Source of the DNA: Smallanthus sonchifolius
Lineage: Eukaryota; Streptophyta; Magnoliopsida; Asterales; Asteraceae
Assembly: GCA_023525975.1 (NCBI GenBank)
Contig: CM042021.1
Coordinates: 109,785,501 to 109,849,500, forward strand
DNA length: 64,000 nucleotides
Direction: 5' to 3'
Position 1 is the first letter of the stretch; every line of letters starts with the position of its first letter. The notes under the pieces were generated by a model. That model saw only the letters and a list, made by a program, of their open reading frames with translations. It had not been told where the DNA came from and did not search any database. The position numbers and the translations under genes are program-made. This document shows positions 10,239 through 20,276 of the stretch, one piece after another.

Positions 10239-10985
10239 AGAACAGACCAACCATTGATAGTGATTGACCCTGACTCTTATTTATTGTCATGACGAAACAA
10301 ACAGATAATGGAAACTGTCATATCTGTAGCTTGAAAGGAATTTGTTTGTCTGATGGTGACAAATTAATTCTTGGAATAAACGTGCTAGTTCCAATATTAC
10401 CACGAGAAATGATCTCCGCCTTAATAACACGATTACCAAATGATATGACCTGTAATCTAGTTTCATTACATAAACCATTTTTCTGGTCAATGTTTCTTAG
10501 GAGCATTACTGGAACACATACTTTTAAAACTAAACTATAATTTGGTAACCTTGAAAGTTTAAAACCATTTAGAACGTCAGGCCGGTACAAACTTTGTTGA
10601 AAATTATCCTTCAAATTTTCTGACTGGCATATATTATCCGAACTAAGATATTCCTTTTGGTCACCGAGGAACATTGAAAGCGGTCAATCATTTATTTCTT
10701 GTACAACTTCATTTTTGGATGCAAGTATTGCTTTTTCTTGGAAGAATCGCAGATTTTTAAAGTGTTGAAAAATAGATGGATAGACAAAGTCAATTAAACT
10801 TCCAATAGGATCAAACGAATCAGTAATAAGAAGATCCTCAGGTATTAACGAAACACTATATGTATATATTATAAAGTAACATACTAATATTTTTCAATAA
10901 CTTACCACTCGAGTTCCCAATAATTTTAGAGAGCTCTGAAGAAGATGATTGAATTGGCTTGGACTTTTTAGACATCAGCCTGAAT
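10239..10985 (-). pseudogene. PIF1-type helicase fragment, probably from a Helitron
   Basis: Read right to left the minus strand gives a C-terminal PIF1/Helitron helicase: DPIGSLIDFVYPSIFQHF, KAILASKNEVVQEIND, then GDQKEYLSSDN, VPVMLLRNIDQKNGLCNETR, IPRINLSPSDKQIPFKLQ and finally MTINKSQGQSLS, the last conserved helicase motif. A TGA interrupts it near 10685. The N-terminal Rep and most helicase motifs are absent. To the right, across a probable intron starting GTAAGTT, is a short exon-like MSKKSKPIQSSSSELSKIIG. In an intact Helitron this protein unwinds DNA for rolling-circle transposition; here it is a relic. Confidence 0.85.
10742..10985 (-). repeat. Left copy of the ~240-bp direct repeat flanking the copia fragment
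   Basis: It matches 14581-14814 nearly base for base, except for a nine-base indel (the left copy has an extra TAATAAGAA-type stretch) and a few substitutions. It is part of the helicase relic and carries the exon-intron boundary. Host sequence continues to the left of this copy and to the right of the other, as in a long target duplication. Confidence 0.9.
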
Positions 10986-11002
10986 GATGATTGAATCACT
11001 TA

Positions 11003-12278
11003 CTCACCCGTAAAGACAAACCCCAAGGCGGCATGTGTCGAAGAAAGCCCGTTACAGGGGCTGAGTAATGAACAGTACCAGCAATTCCTGAGCATATTCG
11101 GAGACAAATGCTCAGCACAAACATCATTGACAAAAAACTTCACAGGAAAAGTTAAACACGAAGGTAAGTGGCTCGTTGACTCGGGCGCTTCGGTACATAT
11201 AACACACAGAAAAGAATGGCTTAACAACCAAGTAAAGGCATCAAATGAGATGCCTGTTTCCATTCCAAATGGGTCCTTAATTCCGGTGGAAGGAAAAGGA
11301 ACCTGCACCTTGCCAAACGGTTTAAAAATAAAGAATGTTTTGCATGTTCCCAGCTTTACATGCAACCTTTTATCTGTTAGCCGCCTGTCAAATGATTTGC
11401 AATGTGCCGTTACCTTCTTCCCTACCTTTTGCACCATGCAGGACTTGAGCACGGGAAGGTTGATTGGAACGGGTGAGTGCAAAGATGGTCTTTACGAGGT
11501 GGACATGGTAGGTAGTGAAAGAAAAGCTATGATGGTGACTCTGGACATTTGGCATAGACGTTTTGGACACGCATCAAGGGACAAACTTTCACGTTTTGAC
11601 TTTATTGATTTTCCTTCAAAAACTAGTATGTTCTTTTGTGATTCTTGCATTAAAGCCAAACACAAAAGATTGCCCTTTCCTGTTACTAAGGATTGCTTCG
11701 AGCTTTTACATTGTGATATATGGGGAAGATATAGGACACCTTCGCTTACTCAGGCAAGATATTTTCTTACTATTGTCGACGATTATAGTCGGGCTGTGTG
11801 GGTGTTCCTATTGAAACATAAAAGCGAGGCAAGCGACTATCTCATTTACTTTCATCAATATGTCAAAACTCAATTTTCAAAACCTATAAAACGCATTCGG
11901 TGTGATAACGGCGGAGAGTTCACCTCCCACCGTATGACCAAATTTTACGCCGAATGTGGTATCCTCCTTGAAACCACTTGCCCACATACGCCTCAACAAA
12001 ACGGTGTCGTAGAAAGGAAACATCGACACCTTCTTGAAACAGCTCGTTCTCTTAGATTTGAGGCCAATCTAACAAAGCGATTCTGGGGGGAGTGCATTCT
12101 AACCGCTAGTCACATCATCAATCGTCTTCCCTCCAAAGTTATAAACAACAAAACCCCATATGAAATAATTCATAAAGAAAAACCAAACTTTGATCTCTTG
12201 AAGGTTTTCGGTTGTCTCGCCTACTACAGAAACACAGATACAGACGGAGACAAGATGGAAGAAAGGGGGAAACCATGA
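11003..12278 (+). pseudogene. Copia gag tail, protease and integrase
   Basis: The frame is open from about 11003, upstream of the first Met at 11127. Gag-protease linker (EQYQQFLSIFGDKCSAQTS), then protease with the active-site block WLVDSGASVHIT. Integrase follows with an HHCC finger (HRRFGHASRDKL...CDSCIKAKHKRLPF), the catalytic core HCDIWGRYRTPS and VDDYSRAVWVFLLKHKSEA, the second aspartate in RCDNGGEFTSHR, and the third acidic residue in PQQNGVVERKHRHLLE. It ends at a TGA (12276-12278) and continues in the same frame beyond it. All integrase catalytic residues are present. Confidence 0.93.
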
Positions 12279-12296
12279 TTATTCCTCGGTTACCCT

Positions 12297-13457
12297 ATGG
12301 GAACAAAGGGTTACAAAGTGTTTGATGCCCAGAAAAATAAGATCATCATTTCAAGGGATGTGAAATTTGTCGAAAACATTTTCCCTTACAAAACTAATGA
12401 AACCCACTGCTTAACCAAAGATGATGGAATTTTTAGCTTCCCACCTTGGTATTATGAAGATTGTAATAAAGGGTCAAGTGAAAATGATAAGTTTAATTCC
12501 GCTGCAGACAATGTAGGAGATGATAATCACATAGAAACAGAAGTAACCGAGTCGAGAGAAAAGGAGGTTGACATCGAACCCACTGGACCCGTGAATTCTG
12601 TACCAGAAACAAGTGAAACCGAGCCGACTGAACCCATGAATCCTGAACCCCCCCAGACGAATGAAACCGAATCATTGGGTCCTGAACCCACGGCTAGAGA
12701 AAGAAGAGAAATGGCAAGATCCAAACGTCTTGATGGGTATGATGTAACACTACCACCGTCCCTCGACCATGCACCATCCACCTCTGATCAACACTCCTCA
12801 ACAGTACATCCTATGTCTCATTATGTCTCTTATGATAAATTTTCACATTCTCATAAAGCTTTTTTATCGGCCATCGACAAAAACGATGAGCCCAAAACTT
12901 TTCATCAAGCCGTGCAGAATGAAAACTGGAGGACGGCTATGAAACGTGAGATAGAGGCTCTTGAAATGAATGGAACATGGACTCTTGAAGACTTGCCGGA
13001 AGGAAAGAAAGCCATTGATTCCAAGTGGGTGTACAAGGTCAAGTACAAACCGAATGGAGACGTTGAGAGATACAAGGCTCGTCTGGTCGCCAAGGGTTTC
13101 ACACAAATGGAAGGGATCGACTTCCATGACACTTTCGCTCCTGTTGCAAAATTGGTCACAGTCCGAACTATCTTGGCTGCTGCGGTCAAGAAAAATTGGT
13201 TGGTCCACCAATTGGATGTAAACAATGCGTTTCTCCATGGAGACTTACATGAAGAAGTTTACATGAAAATACCTCAAGGTTTTGACAAAGAAAAGGGGAA
13301 CAAAGTATGTCGGTTGAGAAAATCCTTGTATGACCTTAAGCAAGCTTCGAGAAATTGGTACCATAAATTCACTGCAGCTCTTCTTGAAGGCGGATTCAAA
13401 CAGTCCAAGGCGGATCACTCCCTGTTCGTCTTTAAAAGAGAAGAGACATATGTTTGA
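12297..13457 (+). pseudogene. Copia integrase tail and reverse transcriptase N-terminal half
   Basis: Same frame as the preceding segment. After KGYKVFDAQKNKIIISRDVK (end of integrase) there is a ~110-residue acidic, Pro/Glu/Thr-rich linker with EPTGP- and TEPTEPMNPEP-type repeats. RT follows: EALEMNGTWTLEDLPEGKKA, SKWVYKVKYKPNGDVERYKA, ARLVAKGFTQMEGIDFHDTF, and the catalytic block VHQLDVNNAFLHGDLHEEVY. It stops at a TGA (13455-13457) only a few codons before the YVDD box, which lies in the next segment in the same frame. Confidence 0.93.
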
Positions 13458-13478
13458 ATCTTAATCTATGTAGACGAT

Positions 13479-14423
13479 GTGATTTTGGTGGGCAATGATG
13501 CCAACAAAATAAACGAAACAAAGTCTTTCTTAAATGAACGCTTTAGCATCAAAGACCTTGGAAATCTCAAATATTTTTTGGGCATCGAAGTTGCCCGGAC
13601 AGAAGAAGGCATGGTTCTCAGTCAAAGAAAGTATACACTTGACATTCTTGAAGACGTTGGGATGCTTGGTTGTCGCCCTAGTCCTACGCCTATGGAACAA
13701 AATCTGAAGTTGAAAGCAGGAGAAGAAGAAGACCGTGTTGATGCAAGTCATTATCGTCGGCTTATTGGGAGACTACTTTATCTTCAAGCCACACGTCCTG
13801 ACGTTGCACACTCTGTTAGTATCCTAAGTCAGTTCGTGGCTGACCCTCGTCAAAGCCATCTTGATGCAGCGACGAGAGTCCTCAGATATTTGAAGGCCAT
13901 GGCCGGTCAAGGGATTTTGCTTCCCAAGAAAGGGGGAAACAATCTTGAAGCATACACTGATTCAGATTGGCTTGGTTGTCCTATCACTAGAAGATCAAGG
14001 ACCGGATATCTTCTCCTCCTTGGAGGCGCCCCCGTATCTTGGAAATCCAAAAAGCAATCTGTCGTATCACGGTCATCCGCAGAAGCTGAGTATAGAGCCA
14101 TGGCTACTACTGTTAGCGAAACCCTTTGGATAAGGTGGCTTCTCAAGGATCTCGACATCATTCAAACGACACCCACAACTCTCTTCTGTGATAACCTTGC
14201 GGTCAAACACATTGCCAACAACCCCGTCTTCCACGAACGTACTAAACACGTTGAAATGGATTGCTATTTTGTTCGTGAACGAGTAGAATCAAAAGAGATC
14301 GAGCCACTTCACATCAACACCAAACTCCAGATAGCAGACCTATTCACCAAGGCACTTGGATCAAAGCAGTTGCAGATGCTACTTGGCAAGTTGGGTGTCC
14401 GTAACCTTCACACTCCAACTTGA
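13479..14423 (+). pseudogene. Copia reverse transcriptase C-terminal half and RNase H
   Basis: The YVDDVILVGND box (around 13467-13500) is in frame just after the stop at 13457. Then follow LGNLKYFLGIEVARTEEG, RPDVAHSVSILSQFVADPRQ and HLDAATRVLRYLKAM. RNase H then shows its catalytic blocks YTDSDWLGCPITRRSRTGY, SRSSAEAEYRAMA and LFCDNLAVKHIANNPVFHE. The frame ends at TGA 14421-14423, within a few bases of the polypurine tract, so this is the natural C-terminus. Confidence 0.93.
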
Positions 14424-14433
14424 GGGGGAATAT
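14421..14433 (+). promoter_or_regulatory. Copia polypurine tract
   Basis: TGAGGGGGAATAT lies directly before the LTR start TGTGGGAAAG. It overlaps the pol stop codon, as is common in copia elements. Confidence 0.85.
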
Positions 14434-14580
14434 TGTGGGAAAGTATTGACCATGGATTATTCCTTTATTTCTTGCCTCTAATCATGCCTAATTTTATGCT
14501 TCCATTCATGTTTACGTTTTCCTATTTAAAGATATCTCTTGTATTGTTATTGATATGAAATAAACATACCAAGTTTGATA
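14434..14580 (+). repeat. Start of the copia 3' LTR
   Basis: It begins TGTGGGAAAGTATTGACC, contains a TATA-like CCTATTTAAAG near 14520 and a TCTCTTGTATTG stretch typical of short copia LTR ends, then breaks off into the right copy of the 240-bp host repeat. No matching 5' LTR is present. Confidence 0.75.
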
Positions 14581-14814
14581 GAATCGTAGATTTTTAAAGT
14601 GTTGAAAAATAGATGAATAGACAAAGTCAATTAAACTTCCAATAGGATCTAACGAATCAGTATCCTCAGGTATTAACGAAACACTATATGTATATATTAT
14701 AAAGTAACATACTAATATTTTTCAATAACTTACCACTCGAGTTCCCAATAATTTTAGAGAGCTCTGAAGAAGATGATTGAATTGGCTTGGACTTTTTAGA
14801 CATCAGCCTGAATG
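14581..14814 (-). repeat. Right copy of the ~240-bp direct repeat
   Basis: Near-identical to 10742-10985. On the minus strand it carries MSKKSKPIQSSSSELSKIIG (from about 14802), a splice-donor-like GTAAGTT near 14730, and the DPIGSLIDFVY segment of the helicase relic before the copia junction. Confidence 0.88.
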
Positions 14815-16317
14815 GTGTATTTATAGTATTTTTTTTTCTTTCTAAAACACCATTTACAAAAAAAAAAAAATTAACTTTGTATGTATGGCACATATAATAA
14901 ACTTCGTGTGGAGTTCACAAATTATTAATACATTCATGGTTAAAGTAGTAATTTACTTATATTATCAGATCTTTGAAATTAATAATAATGTTATATGAGA
15001 TAATTAACCATGTTAAGTTAATAATTAATAATTTTAAATTAGTAAATCCAAGTAAAAAACAATAATTATATGATTTGAAAACGGATCTTTACGATATTGG
15101 AAAGCACTTACAGAAATATATGATATTCAATATATGTGTTATATTTTTATCTAAACTAAAAACATGATTGTGAATCATACATCATACATTATAAAATATA
15201 TATGAGTGTACATTGTTCCAGTCTTAAAACTTTTAAATATTAATATAATATTTGAAAAAAAACCAACTCAGAAAACATTGAAATATAAAATAAAAATTAT
15301 AAAACATCCTAAAAAAATTCAGAGAAAGATTTAAATAAACCAAAAAGGATGCAATAAGAGATTAATAAGAAAAAAATATAGTCAAATACAATTGTGATAA
15401 ACAAATTAATAAAAAAGAAAAAATGAATAAAAAATACCTAACTCCAAACAATTTAGATTAAGCTTCGTTTTTATTATAATTAACCATGAAAAACAGATTA
15501 ACTTATGTAATGCGCTTTGTAGACACTTAAGTTTTATATATGAAAAAAAATATTGTTCGAATTATGAAAGTGTGAAATACGAAAACAAAAAAACGTACTC
15601 GGTATTGGATAATGAAGAGGAGATATCTTCGTTATCAACCTTGTTAAAAGTATTATATTATGAGTGACCTCCTTGATAAATTGCTTGGTCACTTCTTCCA
15701 ATAATGGATTTCCCGCAGCTTTGTATAAGTTTTAGATTAAAATTTAAAATGGATGGCTAAGCTCGTTTAAGTTTTTTTTTTGAATGCTTTGGATTTGAAA
15801 AGCTAAAAATGAAATGGTAGAAAGTTATGCTTTATAGAAAAACGTTTGAATGGTTTTATAAGTTAATATATTTTCAATTTTTAAAAATTTAGATTGATTT
15901 AATTTAGGAAATGGTTAATGTTATTAATAATATTATATGTCAATATTTAATGTATTGTAACAATCACGAAACTATATAAGGAATATTGAAAATAGTTTAA
16001 GTAATGATTATTGTTAAAATCAATATTTAAAAACGGATTTTAAATAAGGAATTATCATTCATTTTAATTATATTTAATTATTTATTAAATTAGATTTAAA
16101 TGGGCGGAAAAACACTATCCTAGAGGCTCTACAATGGTGCCATGTGTCACCCTAGGTTAGTGTTTTATTAAGTAGTATATATATATATATATATAGATAT
16201 AGATGTCACATTATTTGGTGCAATTTAACAAAAAAGTTGAATGAAAACAGGAGACCCTTCTTTAACAAGTTTAGCTTTATAAAAAGAGTGATGTGATTGT
16301 TTTTATTATTGTTTATT
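14815..16317. other. AT-rich spacer
   Basis: I see no coding signal. Long poly-A and poly-T runs and a (TA)n run near 16172-16196. Around 16085-16200 the minus strand reads TACTTAATAAAACACTAACC then GGTGACACATGGCACC, which resembles the 5' end of the nearby Helitron family and may be a remnant. Confidence 0.5.
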
Positions 16318-16692
16318 ATTCAAAATAGGCAATTTGATTTTTAATAATCCAAACTATAATTCATTGGCTGATAATAATTCATACTAACAGTTTGGTTGGT
16401 GGTAGTCACAACTTTCACTTTTGTTGTAAAGGACAGTCCCAATAGCTTAATCATAATGGATTTACACTCGATTTCGCTTGCGCGTTTCTCTATTTCATTC
16501 AAAATCAGCATTTTGAGCGAAATAAGTCTAAATTGAGTGTAAATCCATTATGATTATGCTATTAGGATTGCCCTTTACAACAAAAGTGAAAGTTGAGACT
16601 GCCACCAACCAAACTATTAGTATGATTATTATCAGCCAATGTGTCATAGTTTGGATTACTAAAAACCAATTTGCCTTCAAAATATACTTTAT
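16318..16692. mobile_element. Foldback (inverted-repeat) element
   Basis: The left arm (about 16320-16475) and right arm (about 16531-16690) are imperfect reverse complements over ~155 bases. Examples: ATAATGGATTTACACTC against GAGTGTAAATCCATTAT, and CAACTTTCACTTTTGTTGTAAAGG against its complement. A ~55-base loop lies between. No coding content. It is MITE-like, or could give a long hairpin RNA. Target duplication not resolved. Confidence 0.75.
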
Positions 16693-17149
16693 ATATAATA
16701 TAAATGGGATTAAGAGCATGAAATCTACTATGAGAGTTAAAGGCATTCAATAAGCACTCAACTTATCTCACGAAATTAAGAATAAGAAAAGTCTTGAAAC
16801 CTTAGTTAGTGGTCGGGTCAAAATGTCAAATGGCTAGAAATTTAGGAGGCTTGATATTTAAGGTTTGTGGTCAGTAATTCAAAAAGCTCTGAGTCGAGCT
16901 CAGAAGTCTTTGAACACTGAGAACCTTCAGAAGAAAAAAGAATGTGAAAATGAATCTGAATTCTATCAAACGTTGAGATTTGCGGTCATTTTCGTTAACG
17001 GTTAAAAATGCTGAGCTGTTTGCGGACATAATTGCAATTAAAACCAGTTTTCTTTGAGATAAATATAAAATAAATTTGTTGATTCATTTTGCCGAAAGAG
17101 AGATGCACAAGAGAAACGAAATAGACAAGAAACATTCAAATATAAGACA
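16693..17149. other. Spacer, nothing recognised
   Basis: AT-rich, no coding signal, no clear repeats. Confidence 0.5.
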
Positions 17150-17568
17150 CTAGGTTACAAACCCCGTGTATTACACGGGTTGAATAAATGCAATATTGTA
17201 TACTTAGTAATAAAGATTTACGTATTACATATTTATGACATATTACATAGTTTTTTAATACAAACTCTGGAAACGTTATATAGTTATTTTTTAAAAATGT
17301 TTTATAAAAAGAATGAAATAAATGTTCAATTTATAAAAATATTTTATAAACAAACCTATTTTTGTTAAAAATAAAAAAACGTTTTATAAAAATAATTATA
17401 GAAATTATTATTATTTAATAGGAGAGAGAGGAGGTAAACAAAAAATTATTAAAAAAATTTAAAAATTTTGTATAGTTAATAGGATAGAAAGACAGGAAAA
17501 AAAGGCCAAGGTTGCATAGGGGAGTGACAAGTGTCACACCTAAACCTTTATTTATTAAAGAGTATAGA
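17150..17568 (-). mobile_element. Short non-autonomous Helitron, copy 1
   Basis: On the minus strand it starts TCTATACTCTTTAATAAATA after an A and ends CTAG before a T, the A|TC...CTRR|T layout of Helitron insertions. The terminal hairpin CCCGTGTAATACACGGG (+ about 17163-17179) is perfect over seven base pairs. Length 419 bases, no coding content. Confidence 0.85.
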
Positions 17569-17815
17569 TGAATACTCTCTAAATTCTTCCATTCTACTCG
17601 TTTTTCTTCTTTTCCATAATAGGGCTTATAGTCCATCTCTAACACTACAACTATAGTTATGGCTTTTGTACTTCGGGAAACAGTTTCGTGAGAGAGTGAA
17701 AGCTCTTTCATGGGAACCGTGCCAAACACGGCCTCAACAATCTCTAACGTTTCTTGTTCATTCAATTCTTGCAACTGAAAGTGTTGTTGAAGAAACTGGT
17801 TTCAAATCTTTTACC
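17569..17815 (-). pseudogene. Unidentified coding-like fragment
   Basis: The minus strand is open here and less AT-rich than its surroundings, reading LQELNEQETLEIVEAVFGTV then MKELSLSHETVSRSTKAI and DYKPYYGKEEKRVEWKNL, after which it runs into the Helitron. I do not recognise the family. It may be a fragment of a host or TE gene that the Helitron inserted into. Confidence 0.3.
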
Positions 17816-17954
17816 TTTTCTTAATATGTATTTCATATTTATTATAATTTGTTTTCTAAACGATGTAGTACTTTCCTACAAATAAATAAGGTATCTTTAA
17901 TTATTGTATAAATAAAAAAAACCTAATTTCTATATATATATATATATATATATA

Positions 17955-18544
17955 GGGGACGGTTCCACTAAAAAGTGGTTTTTCGCTAATAAATACTAAG
18001 AAGTGGGTCAAACGAACTTCGATTGAGCTCATTTCAGCGGCATTGGAACCGTCTCATCGAACCCTAACCCGGACCCAAAAACCTAAACCCCCCTCCACCC
18101 GCACCCCCAAAAACCTAAACCCCCCTCCACCCGCACCCGCAAAAACCTAAACCCCCCTCCAACCCTACCCCGAAAAGCCTAAAACCCCCACCCCCAAAAA
18201 ACCTAAACCCCCACCCCCCCCCCCCAAAAAAAAACCTAAACCCCCACCCCCCCCCCCAAAAAAAAACCTAAACCCACCCCCACCCACCCCCAAAAACCTA
18301 AACCCCCACCCTCACAAAAAAACCTAAACCATAAAATCTAAACCCTAAGACTAAAACCCTAAAATTCAAACATAAAATCTAAACTTTAAAAGCTAAACCA
18401 TAAAAACTAAGATGGTAGAGTTCGACGAGACGGTTCTAACGCTGCTGAAATTAGCTCAATCGGAGTTCGTTTGATATCATTTATTAAGATTTTTCATTTC
18501 TTATATTTTTTAACGAAAAACTACTTTTTATTTGATTCTTCCCG
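17955..18544. mobile_element. Foldback element with telomere-like minisatellite core, inserted in a (TA)n tract
   Basis: The arms are imperfect reverse complements over roughly 120 bases. The left arm has AAAAAGTGGTTTTTCG, AACGAACTTCGATTGAGCTC and GGAACCGTCTCATCGAAC; the right arm carries their complements, ending CGAAAAACTACTTTTTAT...CTTCCCG. It is flanked on both sides by TA dinucleotide runs (17934-17953 and 18545-18582), suggesting insertion at TA. The centre is the C-rich array listed separately. No coding content. Confidence 0.7.
18061..18400. repeat. Degenerate telomere-like minisatellite (CCTAAACCC units)
   Basis: About eight units of ~31-34 bases, each AAAAACCTAAACCCCC followed by CCACCC-rich sequence, grade into ACCCTAA/CTAAACC fragments on the right. 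The units resemble a corrupted plant telomere repeat (CCCTAAA) but are not clean heptamers. Confidence 0.75.
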
Positions 18545-18588
<44 letters not shown>

Positions 18589-19170
18589 AGATACATGATT
18601 GATAGTTTTTTGTTATAATTCTTCATGATAAGAACTTCGTAACGAAATAAAATGTGTCCAAAATAAAGTTAGAGTTAAAGAGACATTGATGCTCAAAATA
18701 TCGTGTTTTAAAGACATAAATAAATAAAAGTTGTAACACATATATGTAGATCAGTGGATGAATAAACCTTGAAGAGGTTTATAAGTTCGAAGTCAAGATG
18801 TTTAGTATACTTGTTCCCTTGGGTTTTACTAGTTAGTTTTCAAGGTTACACCACCTGCGTTAATCGTTCATGACATGAAAAAAACAACAAATCACAATGA
18901 TTTAGTGGCCCCATGATGCACTTTTTTTTGACAATTTATCACTTAAAATGTTATGTTTTCAACACTCTGTTTATGTTATTTTATCATTAATAATCATGTT
19001 TTTCAAATTTATCATTAATAATCATGTTCTTCGTGTCGCCATGAACTCTACTTTTAAGTAAGCTATTAGCAAGTATGATAACATAAGGGTGATGGGTTTC
19101 ATACACCATCTAAATTTCATACATCATTTTAATAAAAAATATACATAAAAAGTTGTGCTTATTAAATCAA
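18545..19170. other. AT-rich spacer
   Basis: A TA run at the left, then AT-rich sequence with a short internal direct repeat (TTTATCATTAATAATCATGTT, twice near 18970-19030). No coding signal. Confidence 0.5.
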
Positions 19171-19606
19171 CTAGTTTAGATCCCGTGTCTACATACGGGG
19201 TGAAATATATCAATACATAAAAATTTTAAATCTTTATGTATATATATTACATGTGTAAAAATTTATTACATATAGTAAGGATAGAAAAAAGTTCAAAATA
19301 TGAAAAAATTAGTATATAATTGGGTTTCGAAAATACGTTAATTACTATTTTTTAATATAATCTGACTTTTATTTACTATTTGATTGAAAATAAAAGTTAT
19401 ATAATTAAATTTTAAAGTTTTTATGATAAGAGATAATTTAAAATAAATGTGTTTTATTAGTATAATTAGTATTTTTTTTAAATATATATTATTATTAAAA
19501 TATAGAAGTGCATTAAATAGGAGAGAGAGGCGGGAAAAAATTTATGAGAATTAATATGGAAGCGACACGTGGCATGCAAAAACCTTTATTTATTATATAG
19601 TATAGA
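19171..19606 (-). mobile_element. Short non-autonomous Helitron, copy 2
   Basis: The minus strand begins TCTATACTATATAATAAATA after an A and ends CTAG before a T, with a degenerate terminal hairpin CCCCGTATGTAGACACGGG. It matches copy 3 (23103-23539) along its length in opposite orientation. 436 bases. Confidence 0.88.
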
Positions 19607-19861
19607 TTTTAACTTTTTATTTGTTTGACCGATTTGACAATTTATTTATCATTCTTATTAATTTATATTTATAAAAATTAGCATTTTTATTTCATAGATC
19701 TTATTGATATTGATCGGTTAGAACTGGTTCGATTTGTGTTCGTATAGCGTATGAACAAAAAAAATTTATTTTGAATACAAATTTATACTGCAATGTCGAG
19801 GAAAAAATTAAACTTAACTTTGCAATCGACTTAAAAAAACGAACTCGAATTATGAGAGAAA

Positions 19862-19947
19862 GGCCCTGATCAGTTCCTAGATAAAAAAATAATCACAATT
19901 GCACTGCTGAATAGAAGTCATTATGTAATGGTAGAAATGGGTTTACC
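19862..19947 (+). pseudogene. Detached copy of the OTU-gene C-terminal segment
   Basis: GGCCCTGATCAGTTCC through CATTATGTAATGGTAGAAATG matches 21711-21787 in the OTU/MULE relic with few changes. It encodes the same GP(D)QFPDKKIITI...NHYVMVEM stretch with some changes. It lies about 400 bases upstream of that relic and has no neighbouring coding sequence. Confidence 0.8.
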
Positions 19948-20276
19948 CGGGTGGCCTGGCTTAAAAGTACTCGTTGTCGTTCAGAAAAAAAAAGTTCTCT
20001 ACTTACTTGATTTTCTTTGTTTTGGGGTGGAAAGTAATCAGATATGACTGTATAGAAAATACCTGTTTGTAAAAGACATTTTATTTTTGGCTTTTGTGTA
20101 TTATTGTTTTTACGTTAAATCATTACACTTTTGAAATCACCAAAGGAATCTTTAGACTTTTGAAATCACCAAAGGAATCTTCAGACTTTTGAAATCATAA
20201 TTTTGATTTGTTATAAAGTTGAAAATATACGTTTACAAATCGATTGCGAGAGAACTTTGAGATCACACGGAACACA

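Larger units (their letters stand above)
10986..14580 (+). mobile_element. 5'-truncated Ty1/copia retrotransposon
   Basis: Plus strand, in copia order: protease, integrase, RT, RNase H, polypurine tract, start of 3' LTR. It lacks the 5' LTR, primer site and nearly all of gag, starting abruptly at 10986 in the linker before the protease. The 3' LTR is cut after about 147 bases. It lies between two copies of a ~240-bp host segment rather than a 5-bp duplication, so it did not arrive by ordinary integration in this form. Confidence 0.9.

Noticed and set aside
12527..13238. Several 80-124-codon minus-strand frames
   Set aside because: They are shadows of the copia integrase/RT frame.
17180..17368. 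62-codon plus-strand frame
   Set aside because: It lies wholly inside a non-autonomous Helitron, AT-driven, on the opposite strand.
18061..18400. Interstitial telomere or chromosome end
   Set aside because: Units are degenerate 31-34-mers rather than clean CCCTAAA heptamers, and they lie between foldback arms with further TE sequence on both sides.
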